Shown here in pieces: positions 43,871-52,365 of a stretch of 64,000 bases of DNA. Origin of the DNA: CAVAWX01 sp963642995. GTDB lineage: Bacteria; Actinomycetota; Coriobacteriia; Coriobacteriales; QAMH01. The notes under the pieces are model-generated. The model was not told where the DNA came from, did not search any database, and saw only the letters and a list, made by a program, of their open reading frames with translations. The translations under genes and the position numbers were made by a program. The DNA lies in contig CAVIIZ010000002.1 in NCBI GenBank assembly GCA_963642995.1, positions 1 to 64,000 of the forward strand. The letters are read 5' to 3'. Numbering within the stretch: the first letter of the stretch is position 1; each line of letters begins with the position of its first letter.

Positions 43871-44622
43871 CCTGCACGCTTCTTTGCGCGGGAGCGTCGG
43901 CGTTCCTGCTCGTGCGCGCAGCGTTGCCGCTGCTCGGTGCGCGCCGGCATGCGCACGGGCTCAAGCAGGCGTCTTCGCTGGAGGAAAAGGCGCTTCTCGC
44001 CTTCGGGCGCATCCCCCTCGTCTCGAGGGCGTTGTCGGCCACGCGGGAGGCGAAATACGCCCATGCGCTGAAAAAGGCCATGCCGGAGGCGGTCAGGCTC
44101 TTGTGCATCGCGCTCGATGCGGGCAGCTCGCTTGTGAACGCACTGGAGTACGCGGCGCGCAACTGCGACGAGCCCCTCGCGACGGAGCTTTCCCGCGTGG
44201 TATGGGACCTGCAGGCAGGCCAAGGCTTCGACGAGGCGATGCGGCGCCTGCGCGCGCGCACGGGCGGCACGGAGTTTTCCTATCTCGCCGTGGCCATGGA
44301 GATACAGCATCAGTCGGGGGGCAGTCTGAAGGAGGTGCTCCAGTCCGTCTCGTCGATGCTGCAGCAAGACATGGAGCTGAAGCAGGAGCTGGACACGAAG
44401 ACCGCCCAGGCAAGGCTCTCCGCCCGCGTCGTCGCCTGCATGCCCGTGGCGCTCTTGCTCGTGTTGAGCCTGCTCACGCAAGGCTATCTGGCCGCGTTTT
44501 TCACCTCGCCCCTGGGGTTGCTCCTGTTCTTTTCCGCGTGCGCGCTCGAGGCTTTGGGCGTGGTCTTGGTGCGCCGGGGGCTGCGCGTCGACCTCGGGGC
44601 GGACATGGCGGGTGCGACATGA
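43843..44622 (+). CDS. tadB: TadB-like inner membrane platform protein
   Basis: This 259-residue protein carries a T2SSF/GspF domain (MPEAVRLLCIALDAGSSLVNALEYAA, then SGGSLKEVLQSVSSMLQQDMEL). It has one N-terminal membrane segment and two or three C-terminal ones. It forms the membrane platform on which the ATPase acts. The GTG start at 43843 lies inside the end of tadA, with GGAGGAGG six bases before it, giving a 28-base overlap. The next gene, tadC, starts four bases before its stop. Confidence 0.88.
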   Translation: MGAVPACILTCTLLCAGASAFLLVRAALPLLGARRHAHGLKQASSLEEKALLAFGRIPLVSRALSATREAKYAHALKKAMPEAVRLLCIALDAGSSLVNALEYAARNCDEPLATELSRVVWDLQAGQGFDEAMRRLRARTGGTEFSYLAVAMEIQHQSGGSLKEVLQSVSSMLQQDMELKQELDTKTAQARLSARVVACMPVALLLVLSLLTQGYLAAFFTSPLGLLLFFSACALEALGVVLVRRGLRVDLGADMAGAT

Positions 44623-45368
44623 AGGCGCTGGCGCTTTTCGAGCTGGTCGTGGCGTGCGCGGCTGCCGCGAGATGCGGATTCTCGGTCGGTCGGGCGTGCT
44701 CGGGACGTGTTCTCGATATATGCGAGCACACCAGAAAGCTCTCCTTCGACGATGTGGCCCGCGATCCCGTGCTCGCGTTCTCCTTCTTCGCGGCGCTCGC
44801 GTTCGTGCTGTGCGCGCTTGCCTCGTTTTCGATGCTGCCCGTCCTCTTGCTCGCGGCGTTCGCGCTCTCGCGCAAGCTGCCCTCGATGCTCGCCAAGAGG
44901 CGCGCGCGGGAGCTTCGGGAGGCCTGCGATGCGCAGGCGCCCGTCTTGGGCGACATCGTCGGGATGGGGGTGCGGGCAGGCCTTTCCTTCGATGCGGCGC
45001 TCGGGCTGTACTGCCGCAAGTTCGACTGCGCGCTGGCAGGTCAGATGCGCCATGCCCTCGTCTCGTGGCAAGGGGGCATCGCATCGCGCGAACGCGCCCT
45101 CTCGGATGTGGCCGCCCGCACGGGGTCTGCGGCCTTGCGCCGCTTCAACGACACGGCGTTGCAGGCCATTGCGTACGGCTCGCCGCTTGCCGACATGCTC
45201 GTCCGCTTCTCGGCCGACTTGCGCGTCGAGCAGCACGCGCGCTTGGAGCAGCGTGTGGAGAAGGCGCCGGTGAAAATGCTCGTCCCCACGGGCGTGTGCA
45301 TTCTGCCGGCCATGCTCATCTTGGTAACGGGGCCGGTCGTCATCCAGTTCGTCGGCTCGGGCTTTTGA
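44619..45368 (+). CDS. tadC: TadC-like inner membrane platform protein
   Basis: This 249-residue protein has a second T2SSF domain (DIVGMGVRAGLSFDAALGLYC and the segment ERALSDVAARTGSAALRRF) between N-terminal hydrophobic segments and a C-terminal one (LVPTGVCILPAMLILVTGPVV). With TadB it builds the pilus platform. It overlaps tadB by four bases (ATGA), and the Flp pilin gene follows 16 bases later. Confidence 0.88.
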   Translation: MKALALFELVVACAAAARCGFSVGRACSGRVLDICEHTRKLSFDDVARDPVLAFSFFAALAFVLCALASFSMLPVLLLAAFALSRKLPSMLAKRRARELREACDAQAPVLGDIVGMGVRAGLSFDAALGLYCRKFDCALAGQMRHALVSWQGGIASRERALSDVAARTGSAALRRFNDTALQAIAYGSPLADMLVRFSADLRVEQHARLEQRVEKAPVKMLVPTGVCILPAMLILVTGPVVIQFVGSGF

Positions 45369-45384
45369 GGAGAAAGGAAACGTC

Positions 45385-45591
45385 ATGGAAAAAAGCGTGG
45401 AGAAGATGCGGGAGCTGTGCGCATGGTTGCACGGACGTGTCGGCGCCGTGAGCGAGGAAGGGCAGGGAACGGTCGAGTACGCGATACTCGTCGGCGTGCT
45501 CGCCGTCATCGCCATGGTGGCCATACTCGCCTTCAAGGGAAAGATCGGCGAGTTGTGGGATGCGATCCAAAACGGCGTGAACGGGTTGTAG
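45385..45591 (+). CDS. flp: Flp-family major pilin
   Basis: This 68-residue protein has the Flp prepilin pattern: a short N-terminal leader, GQGTVEYAILVGVLAVIAMVAIL as hydrophobic core with the conserved Glu and Tyr, and a short C-terminus. A prepilin peptidase would cut before the core, next to the Gly in EEGQG; none is encoded in the window. GAGGAGAAAGGA precedes the ATG. The leader, about 26 residues, is long for this family. Confidence 0.93.
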   Translation: MEKSVEKMRELCAWLHGRVGAVSEEGQGTVEYAILVGVLAVIAMVAILAFKGKIGELWDAIQNGVNGL

Positions 45592-45593
45592 GA

Positions 45594-45890
45594 ATGCGGG
45601 CCGCGCCGAACAACCGCAGCGCATGCCGCCCGTCCGCGCCGGGCAAGCGGTTTTTGCGCGCCCGGGCGCCGTACGCTCGCGTGCGCCCGGCTTTCGGGAG
45701 GCGGGGTTTCGGGGAGGAAGGCCAGGCCTCGCTCGAGTACCTGCTCGTGGGGTCTGTGCTGATGGTCGTGGCCGTGGGGTTGGCGGCGATATGGCGCTTT
45801 TCGGCCGACGGGCGCTTCGACCATCTCGTGGACGCCTGCGCCTCGCATGCCGTCTCGGCAGGAGGTGCGCTCGATGTCTTCTTGTTCTAG
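45594..45890 (+). CDS. minor prepilin-like protein of the Tad locus
   Basis: This 98-residue protein has a basic leader of 45 residues, then GEEGQASLEYLLVGSVLMVVAVGLAAI, which mirrors the Flp pilin (GQ-S/T-EY followed by hydrophobic residues), and a short C-terminus. It is likely a minor pilin or pseudopilin. The ATG lies two bases after the Flp stop. Its end overlaps the next gene's start region by 17 bases. Confidence 0.75.
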   Translation: MRAAPNNRSACRPSAPGKRFLRARAPYARVRPAFGRRGFGEEGQASLEYLLVGSVLMVVAVGLAAIWRFSADGRFDHLVDACASHAVSAGGALDVFLF

Positions 45891-46434
45891 GAATCTGCGC
45901 CGCAGGCCCCGTATGCGTTCTCGGGGGCGCCCTGCGGGGCTGTCTGGGCGCCTGTGCGGCGGGCGCCTAGACGAGGGAGGCCAGACGGTTGTCGAGGCGG
46001 CCTTCCTCTTGCCTGTGCTCTTCTTGTTTTTGGGCATCTTCGTGCAGCCCGCGATGCTGCTCTACGACCGCTGCGTCATGCAGGCAGCCGCAGCTGAGGG
46101 CTGCCGCCTGTATGCCACGGCCACGGCAGACGAGGGCGCCCTTGTGGCCTACGTGCAGCGCCGGCTTCGCGCGGTGCCCCATGCGGGCGTTTTCCACGAG
46201 GGAGGCGACGCAGGCTGGGACATCGCGTTTTCCGCAGGCGACGACGGCGCCGTGGCCGTTTGCGTCTCGCACCGCGTCCGCCCGTTGCCGCTGTTCGGCG
46301 TCACCGCGGGTCTGGCCGCGCAGATGGAGGGGGGCAGCGTGGTTCAGGAAACGCGCGTGGAATCGCACGTCGTCGCCGCATGGGCGGCGCAAGCCGCCGG
46401 CGGCCCTGCCGAGTGGGTGGGGAAATGGGCATGA
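45874..46434 (+). CDS. TadE-like pseudopilin
   Basis: This 186-residue protein has an Arg-rich N-terminus, then GGQTVVEAAFLLPVLFLFLGIFV, the TadE-type motif (GQ.xVE.A...P) with its single membrane segment, and a soluble outer domain with a Cys-containing C-terminal half. TadE pseudopilins take part in initiating pilus assembly. AGGAGG lies eight bases before the ATG. The stop overlaps the following gene by four bases. Confidence 0.85.
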   Translation: MSSCSRNLRRRPRMRSRGRPAGLSGRLCGGRLDEGGQTVVEAAFLLPVLFLFLGIFVQPAMLLYDRCVMQAAAAEGCRLYATATADEGALVAYVQRRLRAVPHAGVFHEGGDAGWDIAFSAGDDGAVAVCVSHRVRPLPLFGVTAGLAAQMEGGSVVQETRVESHVVAAWAAQAAGGPAEWVGKWA

Positions 46435-49238
46435 GGCAAAAGAGAGCAAGCGTCGCTTTCGCATGTGATGCGCCTGCATCCGATGCCGCCGCCGCTCCCG
46501 CATGCGCCGCGCCCGCGTCTTCGTCTAGCCCGTTCGTGCGCCGGGAGGGGGGCTTCACCACGGTGGGGGTCGCCGTGGCCTTGCTCCTCGTGTTCTCGCT
46601 GCTGTCCGTCAGCTTGCACGCGTACTGGACGGGCGCGCGCTCGGGCAACGTGCAATACGTGGCCGATGCCGGCTCGCTTGCCGCCGACGAGGCGGTGGCG
46701 CAGTTCGTGACGGCGGGACAGGTGGTAGATGCCGTCTTGCTGTCGATGTCGCTGCTCGCCGTCACGGTCTATGCCGTCTCGGCGGTCGCGGCTTTCATCC
46801 CGGGCGCCCAGGAGGTGGCCGCAGGGCTTGCCCGCACGGGCTCGCAGATCGTGAAAGCGCGGCAGAAATTCCACGAGTCCGCGTCGAAGGGGCTCGACGC
46901 CGCGCAAAAGGCCCTGCCCGCCCTGTGCGCGGTGAAGGCGGCGCGATGCGTCGAGGCCAACGCGCGCGCGAGCGGGCTGGACTACAGGGGCATCGCCGTC
47001 GCCGTGCCTGCAGACGGCGTGCAGGTATCGCTTGACAGCGCGCAGTCCGTGGAGGAGGCCGGTCGCGAGATCGAACAGGCCGACGAGGAGATCGCGTCGA
47101 AGACGCGAGAAGACGAGCAGGCGCGAAAGGAGCTTTCCGACGCGAAAGAGCGCGGCTGGCGGGCGGATTGCGGCGGCGACGGCGCGGATATGCAGGAACG
47201 TGCGGGAAAACTCGCGGGGCTGTCCGGCGCGCAGAACCCCTCGGCCGCCTCGCCCGAGAGCTGGTCGTTTTCCATGGGGCTCGATCGTGCCCGCGCCTAC
47301 TATGCCGCACGTCTTTCCCAAGAGCCGGGCGAGGCGGCGCCGGGCGCTCCCGGGGAGGTGGCCGAGTCGATCGCGCGCAAGCGCTTCTACCGCTACGCGC
47401 TCGAGACCGTCTCGGCAGGCTCGGTGCCCGCAGACGCGCAGGGCAACGAGTACCCGGATCTGAGGGGGCTTGCGCGCAACACCGAGCAGATCCGCGCGAC
47501 CCCGCTCTACACCGAGGTCGTCTACCCCGCAAGCCAAGATGGGGAAAAGCGGGTGCTGCACGCGTGGACGGGCTGCCCGGAGTATGCGAAAGGGCGGCCC
47601 GCGGGACTTGCGGCAGTGTCCGGCATCGACGACGGCAGCCTTGCCGAGTGCCCGCAATGCAAGATGCGCCCGCTCACCTTGGGGCGCGTGCCCAGCCCCT
47701 CCACATCCATCGGCAACGGCTTCGAGTACTACTACAAGGAGCTCGTCGAGGCCGCCGGCGCCTACCGCAACGCGCAAGAGCAGCACGCCCAGCTCGGCGG
47801 CGAGCTGCAAGAGCTGGGAGAGGGAGTGAAAGGCAGCATCGAGCGCGCGCTTTCGAGCGTGGCCGGCGCACGCTACGACCCGCAGCCGCCGGGGCGCTAC
47901 GGCTGCATATGCATCGTCTCCGTCGCAGAGTCGCCCGTCCCTTCCCTCGGTTCGTTTTCGGCGGGCGCGGGCAAGCTGGACGCGCGCATCGCCATATCCG
48001 CCTCCACGCTCGCGCCCGATGCGGCGACTGATGCAGGCAACGTCATCACCGACGCGGCAGCCGGGATGCTGCCCGCAGAATCGGCCGGCGGCGCTTTGCC
48101 CGGGGCCGTCGTGGGCGGGTGGGGCAAGCTTTTGGACGTCTACACGAAGGGAAACGACGGGGTGGTCGAGGCCTTCAACACGGTGCTGGGCGGCATCCCC
48201 GTCGTGGGCGACAGCCTTTCGGGGTGGGCGGCCGACACTTTTCGCGAGGCCATCAAGGCGGCAGGCCTCGAGCCTGCAGACCTTTCCACCTATCGCCCCG
48301 TCCTCGTGAACAGCTCGCATGTGCTCGCCCGCGCCGACGGCCGGCTGGCGGGCGCCTTGGCGAAGATGAAACAGGCGGCCGAGACGGCGGGCAAGGTCCA
48401 GGCGGAGGGTTTTTCCGTGCTGCTCGACGAGCTGGGCCAGATGCCGGATGTCGGAGGCTTTCTGGATGCGGAAGGCCTCTCCATCGCGCAGATGCCGCTG
48501 GACATGCTGGGCCTAGGCGCTGCCGGCGAGAAGCTCGCCTTGTCCGCGCCTGCCGATTTGCAGCAGGCCTACCAGCAAGCCCAAGGCCAGATGCGCTCGG
48601 CTCTTGGCCGCACGCGTGAAAAGCGCATGCCGCGTCGTCCTGTCCGGATGCGGCGGCGCCGAAAGCCGATTGGGTGCATGCGGATCGAAGCGCGGCAGCC
48701 TCCGCGCCGGGTTCCGGCCCTGCCGCCCGCCCGCATGCACGCGATGCCCCGCCTGCCGCGCCGGCTGCCTCGCATGCCGCGCAGGAGTTTGCGGCGGGGC
48801 TTGCGCCGTGCGGTGGGCGCCGAGCGCGCCCAGATGAGCGTGGAGATGGCCGTCTCGCTGCCCGTCCTCGTCATCTGCATGGTCATCGCCATCGACGTGC
48901 TCGTCTACATGGGGGAGTGCGCCCGTTTCGACCATCTGGCTCCTCAGGAGGTTCTCGCGTGCGCGACGAGTCCTTCCCACGGCGCGGCATCGCAGGCAAA
49001 CGCGCAAGGGGTGCAAGACGCTCTTCGCGCTGAGTTCTCCCGCTACAACGCGCAGGTGCTGGTGGACGCGCAAGAAGGCGGCGCCCTCGACGGCTCGGTC
49101 CTCTACACCTGCACCCTGTCGCTTGCCCCCTGGCCGCTCGGATCTGCGGGCGGCTCTGTTCTGGGGGCGGGCGTGCCCCTTTCCCTGCGCCACTCGTGCA
49201 GTTTCGCCGTCGACCCCTACATCCCCGGACAGCTCTAG
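46431..49238 (+). CDS. large Tad-locus protein apparently fused to a second TadE-like pseudopilin
   Basis: The open frame spans 935 residues but looks like two proteins. Residues 1-727 form a Tad-associated protein with a membrane segment (TVGVAVALLLVFSLLSVSLHAYW, residues about 44-66), a second hydrophobic region (about 98-122) and a mostly helical outer part with CPEYAKG and CPQCKM. Residues 728-795 are Arg/Pro/Met-rich and unlike a real domain. Residues from about 798 (ERAQMSVEMAVSLPVLVICM) are a typical TadE pseudopilin that could start at one of several ATGs between 48732 and 48780. A lost stop or a frameshift near 48600 is likely; an alternative frame there is Ala-rich, as in other tails of this genome. 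Confidence 0.75.
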   Translation: MRQKRASVAFACDAPASDAAAAPACAAPASSSSPFVRREGGFTTVGVAVALLLVFSLLSVSLHAYWTGARSGNVQYVADAGSLAADEAVAQFVTAGQVVDAVLLSMSLLAVTVYAVSAVAAFIPGAQEVAAGLARTGSQIVKARQKFHESASKGLDAAQKALPALCAVKAARCVEANARASGLDYRGIAVAVPADGVQVSLDSAQSVEEAGREIEQADEEIASKTREDEQARKELSDAKERGWRADCGGDGADMQERAGKLAGLSGAQNPSAASPESWSFSMGLDRARAYYAARLSQEPGEAAPGAPGEVAESIARKRFYRYALETVSAGSVPADAQGNEYPDLRGLARNTEQIRATPLYTEVVYPASQDGEKRVLHAWTGCPEYAKGRPAGLAAVSGIDDGSLAECPQCKMRPLTLGRVPSPSTSIGNGFEYYYKELVEAAGAYRNAQEQHAQLGGELQELGEGVKGSIERALSSVAGARYDPQPPGRYGCICIVSVAESPVPSLGSFSAGAGKLDARIAISASTLAPDAATDAGNVITDAAAGMLPAESAGGALPGAVVGGWGKLLDVYTKGNDGVVEAFNTVLGGIPVVGDSLSGWAADTFREAIKAAGLEPADLSTYRPVLVNSSHVLARADGRLAGALAKMKQAAETAGKVQAEGFSVLLDELGQMPDVGGFLDAEGLSIAQMPLDMLGLGAAGEKLALSAPADLQQAYQQAQGQMRSALGRTREKRMPRRPVRMRRRRKPIGCMRIEARQPPRRVPALPPARMHAMPRLPRRLPRMPRRSLRRGLRRAVGAERAQMSVEMAVSLPVLVICMVIAIDVLVYMGECARFDHLAPQEVLACATSPSHGAASQANAQGVQDALRAEFSRYNAQVLVDAQEGGALDGSVLYTCTLSLAPWPLGSAGGSVLGAGVPLSLRHSCSFAVDPYIPGQL

Positions 49239-49253
49239 GCGAGAGGGCAACGT

Positions 49254-49631
49254 ATGCACGTCGTCTTCGCATTGGGTTTCCTCCAGCGCCTGCGGGGCTT
49301 GCTCGGCCGCCCCGCCCGCTGGCTCGGGACGCGCGGGGTGCTGGCCATCGCGCCTTGCGACAGCATCCACACCTGGGGCATGGCATATCCCATAGACGTC
49401 GCCTTCCTCGACTCCCGAGGGCGCGTCCTGCTCTCGCGCCGCGCCCTTCCCGCCCGTTCCCACCTGCGCTGTCCCGGCGCCGCCCTCGTGCTGGAACGTC
49501 CCTCGCCGTCTGTCTGCGGCTGCGCCTCGCCGTCGCCGCCGCGCTGGCCGTGCTCAGGCGATGTCGTCGACATGCGTTTTCCCCGCACACCTCCGCCGGG
49601 CCGCTTCGCACGTGTAGAATCCGGAAAGTGA
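49254..49631 (+). CDS. DUF192-family protein
   Basis: This 125-residue protein has the DUF192 core: IAPCDSIHTWGMAYPIDVAFLDSRG, then the segment LPARSHLRCPGAALVLE. In many genomes the family accompanies secretion or Tad/Flp pilus genes, but its biochemical role is not known. The usual signal peptide is lacking; the N-terminus is short and basic-hydrophobic. GAGAGGG precedes the ATG, 15 bases after the TadE stop. The C-terminal 35 residues are Pro/Ser-rich and atypical. Confidence 0.8.
   Translation: MHVVFALGFLQRLRGLLGRPARWLGTRGVLAIAPCDSIHTWGMAYPIDVAFLDSRGRVLLSRRALPARSHLRCPGAALVLERPSPSVCGCASPSPPRWPCSGDVVDMRFPRTPPPGRFARVESGK
49615..49620 (+). promoter_or_regulatory. -10 element for the NUDIX-purE unit
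   Basis: TGTAGAAT (49613-49620) lies inside the last codons of the DUF192 gene and 34 bases before the NUDIX ATG. It is identical to the element before the aldo/keto reductase. It would give the NUDIX-purE pair its own transcript. Confidence 0.4.
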
Positions 49632-49654
49632 AACCGAGGACGGAGGCGCACGAC

Positions 49655-50248
49655 ATGGGTGTGGAGATAGTCGACGGCCTCGTGCAGCAGCGCGACGACG
49701 CGCGGTTGTGCGAGCGAATAGAAGATTCGAGGCGTGCCTACGAGGGCAGTTTTCTCTCTGTAGACGATGTGTCGGTGGTGCTGCCCGACGGCGCGCGCCG
49801 CGTCCACCAGGTCGTGCGGCATCCGGGGGCGGTCGGCATCATCGCCGTGAACGAGCGGGCGGAGATACTGCTCGTGCGCCAGTACCGCACGGCGCTCGAG
49901 CGCGTCACCTTGGAGATACCGGCCGGAAAGCTCGAGGCGGGCGAGGACCCGGCGGCCGCGGCGGCCCGCGAGCTGTCCGAGGAGACGGGGTACACCCCGG
50001 GCAAATGCGAGCCGCTCGGCCGTTTCGCGCCGGCCGCCGGCTACAGCGACGAGCTGATCTCCCTTTTCCTGGCCACAGACCTCGCGGGAGGCGAGGCGCA
50101 TCCGGATGCCGGCGAGTTCGTCGAGGCCGAGTGGGTGCCGTTGTCCGTGCTGGTGGATTCGGTGCTCGACGCGCGCATAGAAGACTCGAAGACGATGATC
50201 GCGGCGCTGCTCATGGACGCGCTGCAACGCAGATTGGGGGACATGTGA
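49655..50248 (+). CDS. NUDIX hydrolase, ADP-ribose pyrophosphatase type
   Basis: This 197-residue protein has a full Nudix box (G-K-L-E-A-G-E-D followed by AAARELSEETGY), which binds the divalent metals for pyrophosphate cleavage. The lead-in LVRQYRTALERVTLEIPAGK is typical of ADP-ribose pyrophosphatases. The family hydrolyses ADP-ribose to AMP and ribose 5-phosphate. GGACGGAGG precedes the ATG. Its stop overlaps the purE GTG by four bases, so the two are coupled. Confidence 0.92.
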   Translation: MGVEIVDGLVQQRDDARLCERIEDSRRAYEGSFLSVDDVSVVLPDGARRVHQVVRHPGAVGIIAVNERAEILLVRQYRTALERVTLEIPAGKLEAGEDPAAAAARELSEETGYTPGKCEPLGRFAPAAGYSDELISLFLATDLAGGEAHPDAGEFVEAEWVPLSVLVDSVLDARIEDSKTMIAALLMDALQRRLGDM

Positions 50249-50751
50249 AGGCGAAGGACCGGACAGGGCAGCCCGCGGCGCAGCCCGCGGGAAAGGAGGC
50301 GGCCGGCGCGCCGCTCGTCGGCATCGTCATGGGCTCTGCAAGCGACGCGCCCGTCATGCACGGCGCCGAGGAGATGCTCGACGCGCTCGGGGTGCCCTAC
50401 GAGACGGTCGTGGCCAGCGCGCACCGCACACCCGACAAGGTCGCCGCGTGGGCGAAGGGCGCGCAGGCGCGCGGCGTCAGGGTCGTGATCGCGGGCGCGG
50501 GAAAGGCGGCGCACCTGGCGGGCGTCGTGGCAGGCCACACGCCCCTGCCCGTCATCGGCGTCCCCATGAAGACGGACGACCTCGGCGGCATGGACTCGCT
50601 TTTGTCCACCGTGCAGATGCCCACGGGGGTGCCGGTGGCGTGCGTGGCCATAGGCGGCGCGAAAAACGCGGCCATACTCGCGACGCAGATCCTCGCCACC
50701 GGCATGCCGGATTACGCGCGCGCCGTCGAGGACTACCGATCGCGCTTCTAG
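50245..50751 (+). CDS. purE: N5-carboxyaminoimidazole ribonucleotide mutase
   Basis: PurE converts N5-CAIR to CAIR in purine synthesis. The 168-residue protein has class I motifs GIVMGSASDAPVM, ASAHRTPDKV, AGAGKAAHLAGVVAGHT and GGMDSLLSTVQMPTGVPVA. A variable Ala-rich N-terminus of about 22 residues precedes the first motif. The GTG start overlaps the NUDIX stop. The partner purK is not in the window. Confidence 0.96.
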   Translation: MKAKDRTGQPAAQPAGKEAAGAPLVGIVMGSASDAPVMHGAEEMLDALGVPYETVVASAHRTPDKVAAWAKGAQARGVRVVIAGAGKAAHLAGVVAGHTPLPVIGVPMKTDDLGGMDSLLSTVQMPTGVPVACVAIGGAKNAAILATQILATGMPDYARAVEDYRSRF

Positions 50752-50767
50752 GGGCGTGCTTTTCCAG

Positions 50768-51349
50768 ATGGGCCCGGGATTCTTCGCACGCCGCCGTACG
50801 CGCGATGCGCCCGCCCTCTCCATCGCGCACGTCACCGTGCGCGCGGGCAAGCTGGATTTCGAGCTTTCCTGCGATGCGAAGCGTCTGCGCGTCGGCGCGG
50901 GCGCGGCGGCGCGGGCGCTGGGGCTTTTGCCCAACCTCGCGCGGCACGTGTGCGTGAACCGCAGGGGCGAACGTTTTTCCGACGACATCGAGGGCACCGA
51001 GTCCGCGCATCTTTTCGAGCATGTGGCGATAGAGCTGCTGGGCCGGGCATTTCCCGCGCAGGCGGCATCCGGCGCGTTTCGCGGCTACACCACCTTCGCG
51101 GATTTGGGAAAAGGCGAGGTCTCGCCCGGCGCCGTCGCCATGCGCACCACCATCTCGTGTGCCGACGACCTTGCGGGCATGTGCGCGGCACGTGAGGCGT
51201 TGCGCGTGGTGAACTGGGCGCTCGAGGCGCCCGGCTGCATGTCATATCGCGTGTCCGGCGGGCCGGCGGGCGGGGATGCGGTTGCGGCGCCCGACGTCGA
51301 GGCCATGGTGCATGCGGTGAGAAGCGCGGCCGGCGCAGGTGCCCGCTAG
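50768..51349 (+). CDS. orphan protein with an EHVAIEL motif
   Basis: I do not assign this 193-residue protein to a family. The middle has SAHLFEHVAIELLGR, which resembles the EHVALEL segment in the N-terminal region of cyanophycin synthetases and related Mur-ligase-type proteins, followed by a YTTFADLGKG...VAMRTTISCADD part. The Mur ligase and ATP-grasp domains of those enzymes are absent, so it would be an isolated domain. The start is uncertain: ATG 50768 has AGGGG 13 bases upstream, and a GTG at 50756 is in frame. It follows purE by 16 bases and faces the THEP1-like gene. Confidence 0.55.
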   Translation: MGPGFFARRRTRDAPALSIAHVTVRAGKLDFELSCDAKRLRVGAGAAARALGLLPNLARHVCVNRRGERFSDDIEGTESAHLFEHVAIELLGRAFPAQAASGAFRGYTTFADLGKGEVSPGAVAMRTTISCADDLAGMCAAREALRVVNWALEAPGCMSYRVSGGPAGGDAVAAPDVEAMVHAVRSAAGAGAR

Positions 51350-51430
51350 CGCTTGCCCGCGCCGCCCCGTCGCGTGCGCGGGCGCTGCGCCGGCCGCGTC
51401 CTCGCGCGCCCGTATGCGCGGGGTGCGGTC

Positions 51431-52192
51431 TCAGGTTCGGCTTTCCCGCCCCCGCCAGCAGCCGAGCAAGCCGGCCACGGCCTCGCGTCCCTCGTCGTCG
51501 GGGGCGATGTCTGCCATGCCTTCCCATATGCCGCCGAACACGGCATGCGCCTTTTCGAGCAGGCCGGCGCGCACGACGACGAGCGCATGGGGAAAACGCC
51601 GCGACGGACCTGCCTCCAGCAGGCGCATCGCCTCCACCAGCCCCTCGCCGCCTAGAAGCTCCAGGCGCCCCAGCTCGTCTACCACGAGCAGCGAGCCGTC
51701 CGCGCCCGCATCCGCCGGCCCCGTCGCGCCTTCCTCCGGGTCCGCGCTTGCATCTGCCCTTTTTCCGGCCAAGCGCGCGAAATGCGCGTTCACCCGCGCG
51801 ACGGCCCTGTCGTCTATCTCCCAGGCAAGGCCTGCGCGCGCGCTTTGGCTGCCCGGACGATGCGTTCCCTCTTCTATCGCGAGGTCTGCGCGCCGCGCGA
51901 AGGCGATGCGCTCGCGTTGCGGCAGCAGCAGGTTGTCGATGCCCAGCTTCTCGAAGCGTCCCCCTCCGCACGCGCTCCGCCGCGCGCGTCCGCTTGCGTT
52001 CGAGCCCTCGCCCCCGCCCGCCGCATGCGCGTCCCGCGCCGCCGCCGCGATCTCCTCTGCGCCGCGTTCGCGCCACACGCCGGGAGCCAGCACGCCCGCC
52101 ACGCGCACGCCCGCCGCCTCCAGCTCCTCGACCAACCCGGACAGCCACCTCGTCTTGCCCGTCTGGATCTCGCCCGTCAGGAAAAACAACAT
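51431..52192 (-). CDS. THEP1-like P-loop NTPase
   Basis: This 253-residue protein starts with MLFFLTGEIQTGKTRWLSGLVEELEA, a P-loop of the THEP1/nucleotide triphosphatase type, and later has LLVVDELGRLELLGGEG, the Walker B-like segment of that family. Between them is an Ala/Gly/Asp-rich insert (residues about 55-75 and 150-170). The family hydrolyses nucleotide triphosphates; the role is unknown. On this strand AGGAGGG lies five bases before the ATG at 52192; a GTG at 52198 is too close to it. The gene converges on the orphan gene and is divergent from truA. Confidence 0.7.
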   Translation of the reverse strand: MLFFLTGEIQTGKTRWLSGLVEELEAAGVRVAGVLAPGVWRERGAEEIAAAARDAHAAGGGEGSNASGRARRSACGGGRFEKLGIDNLLLPQRERIAFARRADLAIEEGTHRPGSQSARAGLAWEIDDRAVARVNAHFARLAGKRADASADPEEGATGPADAGADGSLLVVDELGRLELLGGEGLVEAMRLLEAGPSRRFPHALVVVRAGLLEKAHAVFGGIWEGMADIAPDDEGREAVAGLLGCWRGRESRT

Positions 52193-52311
52193 CTGCACCC
52201 TCCTCGCCGCCGGCCCTTTTCACCATATGCGCGTACCCGCATGCCGCGTCCATGCGCCGCGCGCTCCTTGCTTGCGCCTGCCCGCGTGGGCGCGCCGCAT
52301 TCCCCGCTGCG

Positions 52312-52317
52312 TATAAT
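52312..52317 (+). promoter_or_regulatory. -10 element for truA
   Basis: A consensus TATAAT lies 48 bases before the truA ATG in the region divergent from the THEP1-like gene. No -35 of quality was seen; the GC-rich flanks are typical of this genome. Confidence 0.5.
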
Positions 52318-52365
52318 GGCGCTTTCGGCGACGATACGGCAAGCGGGCAAGGAAGGGGGCGCACG

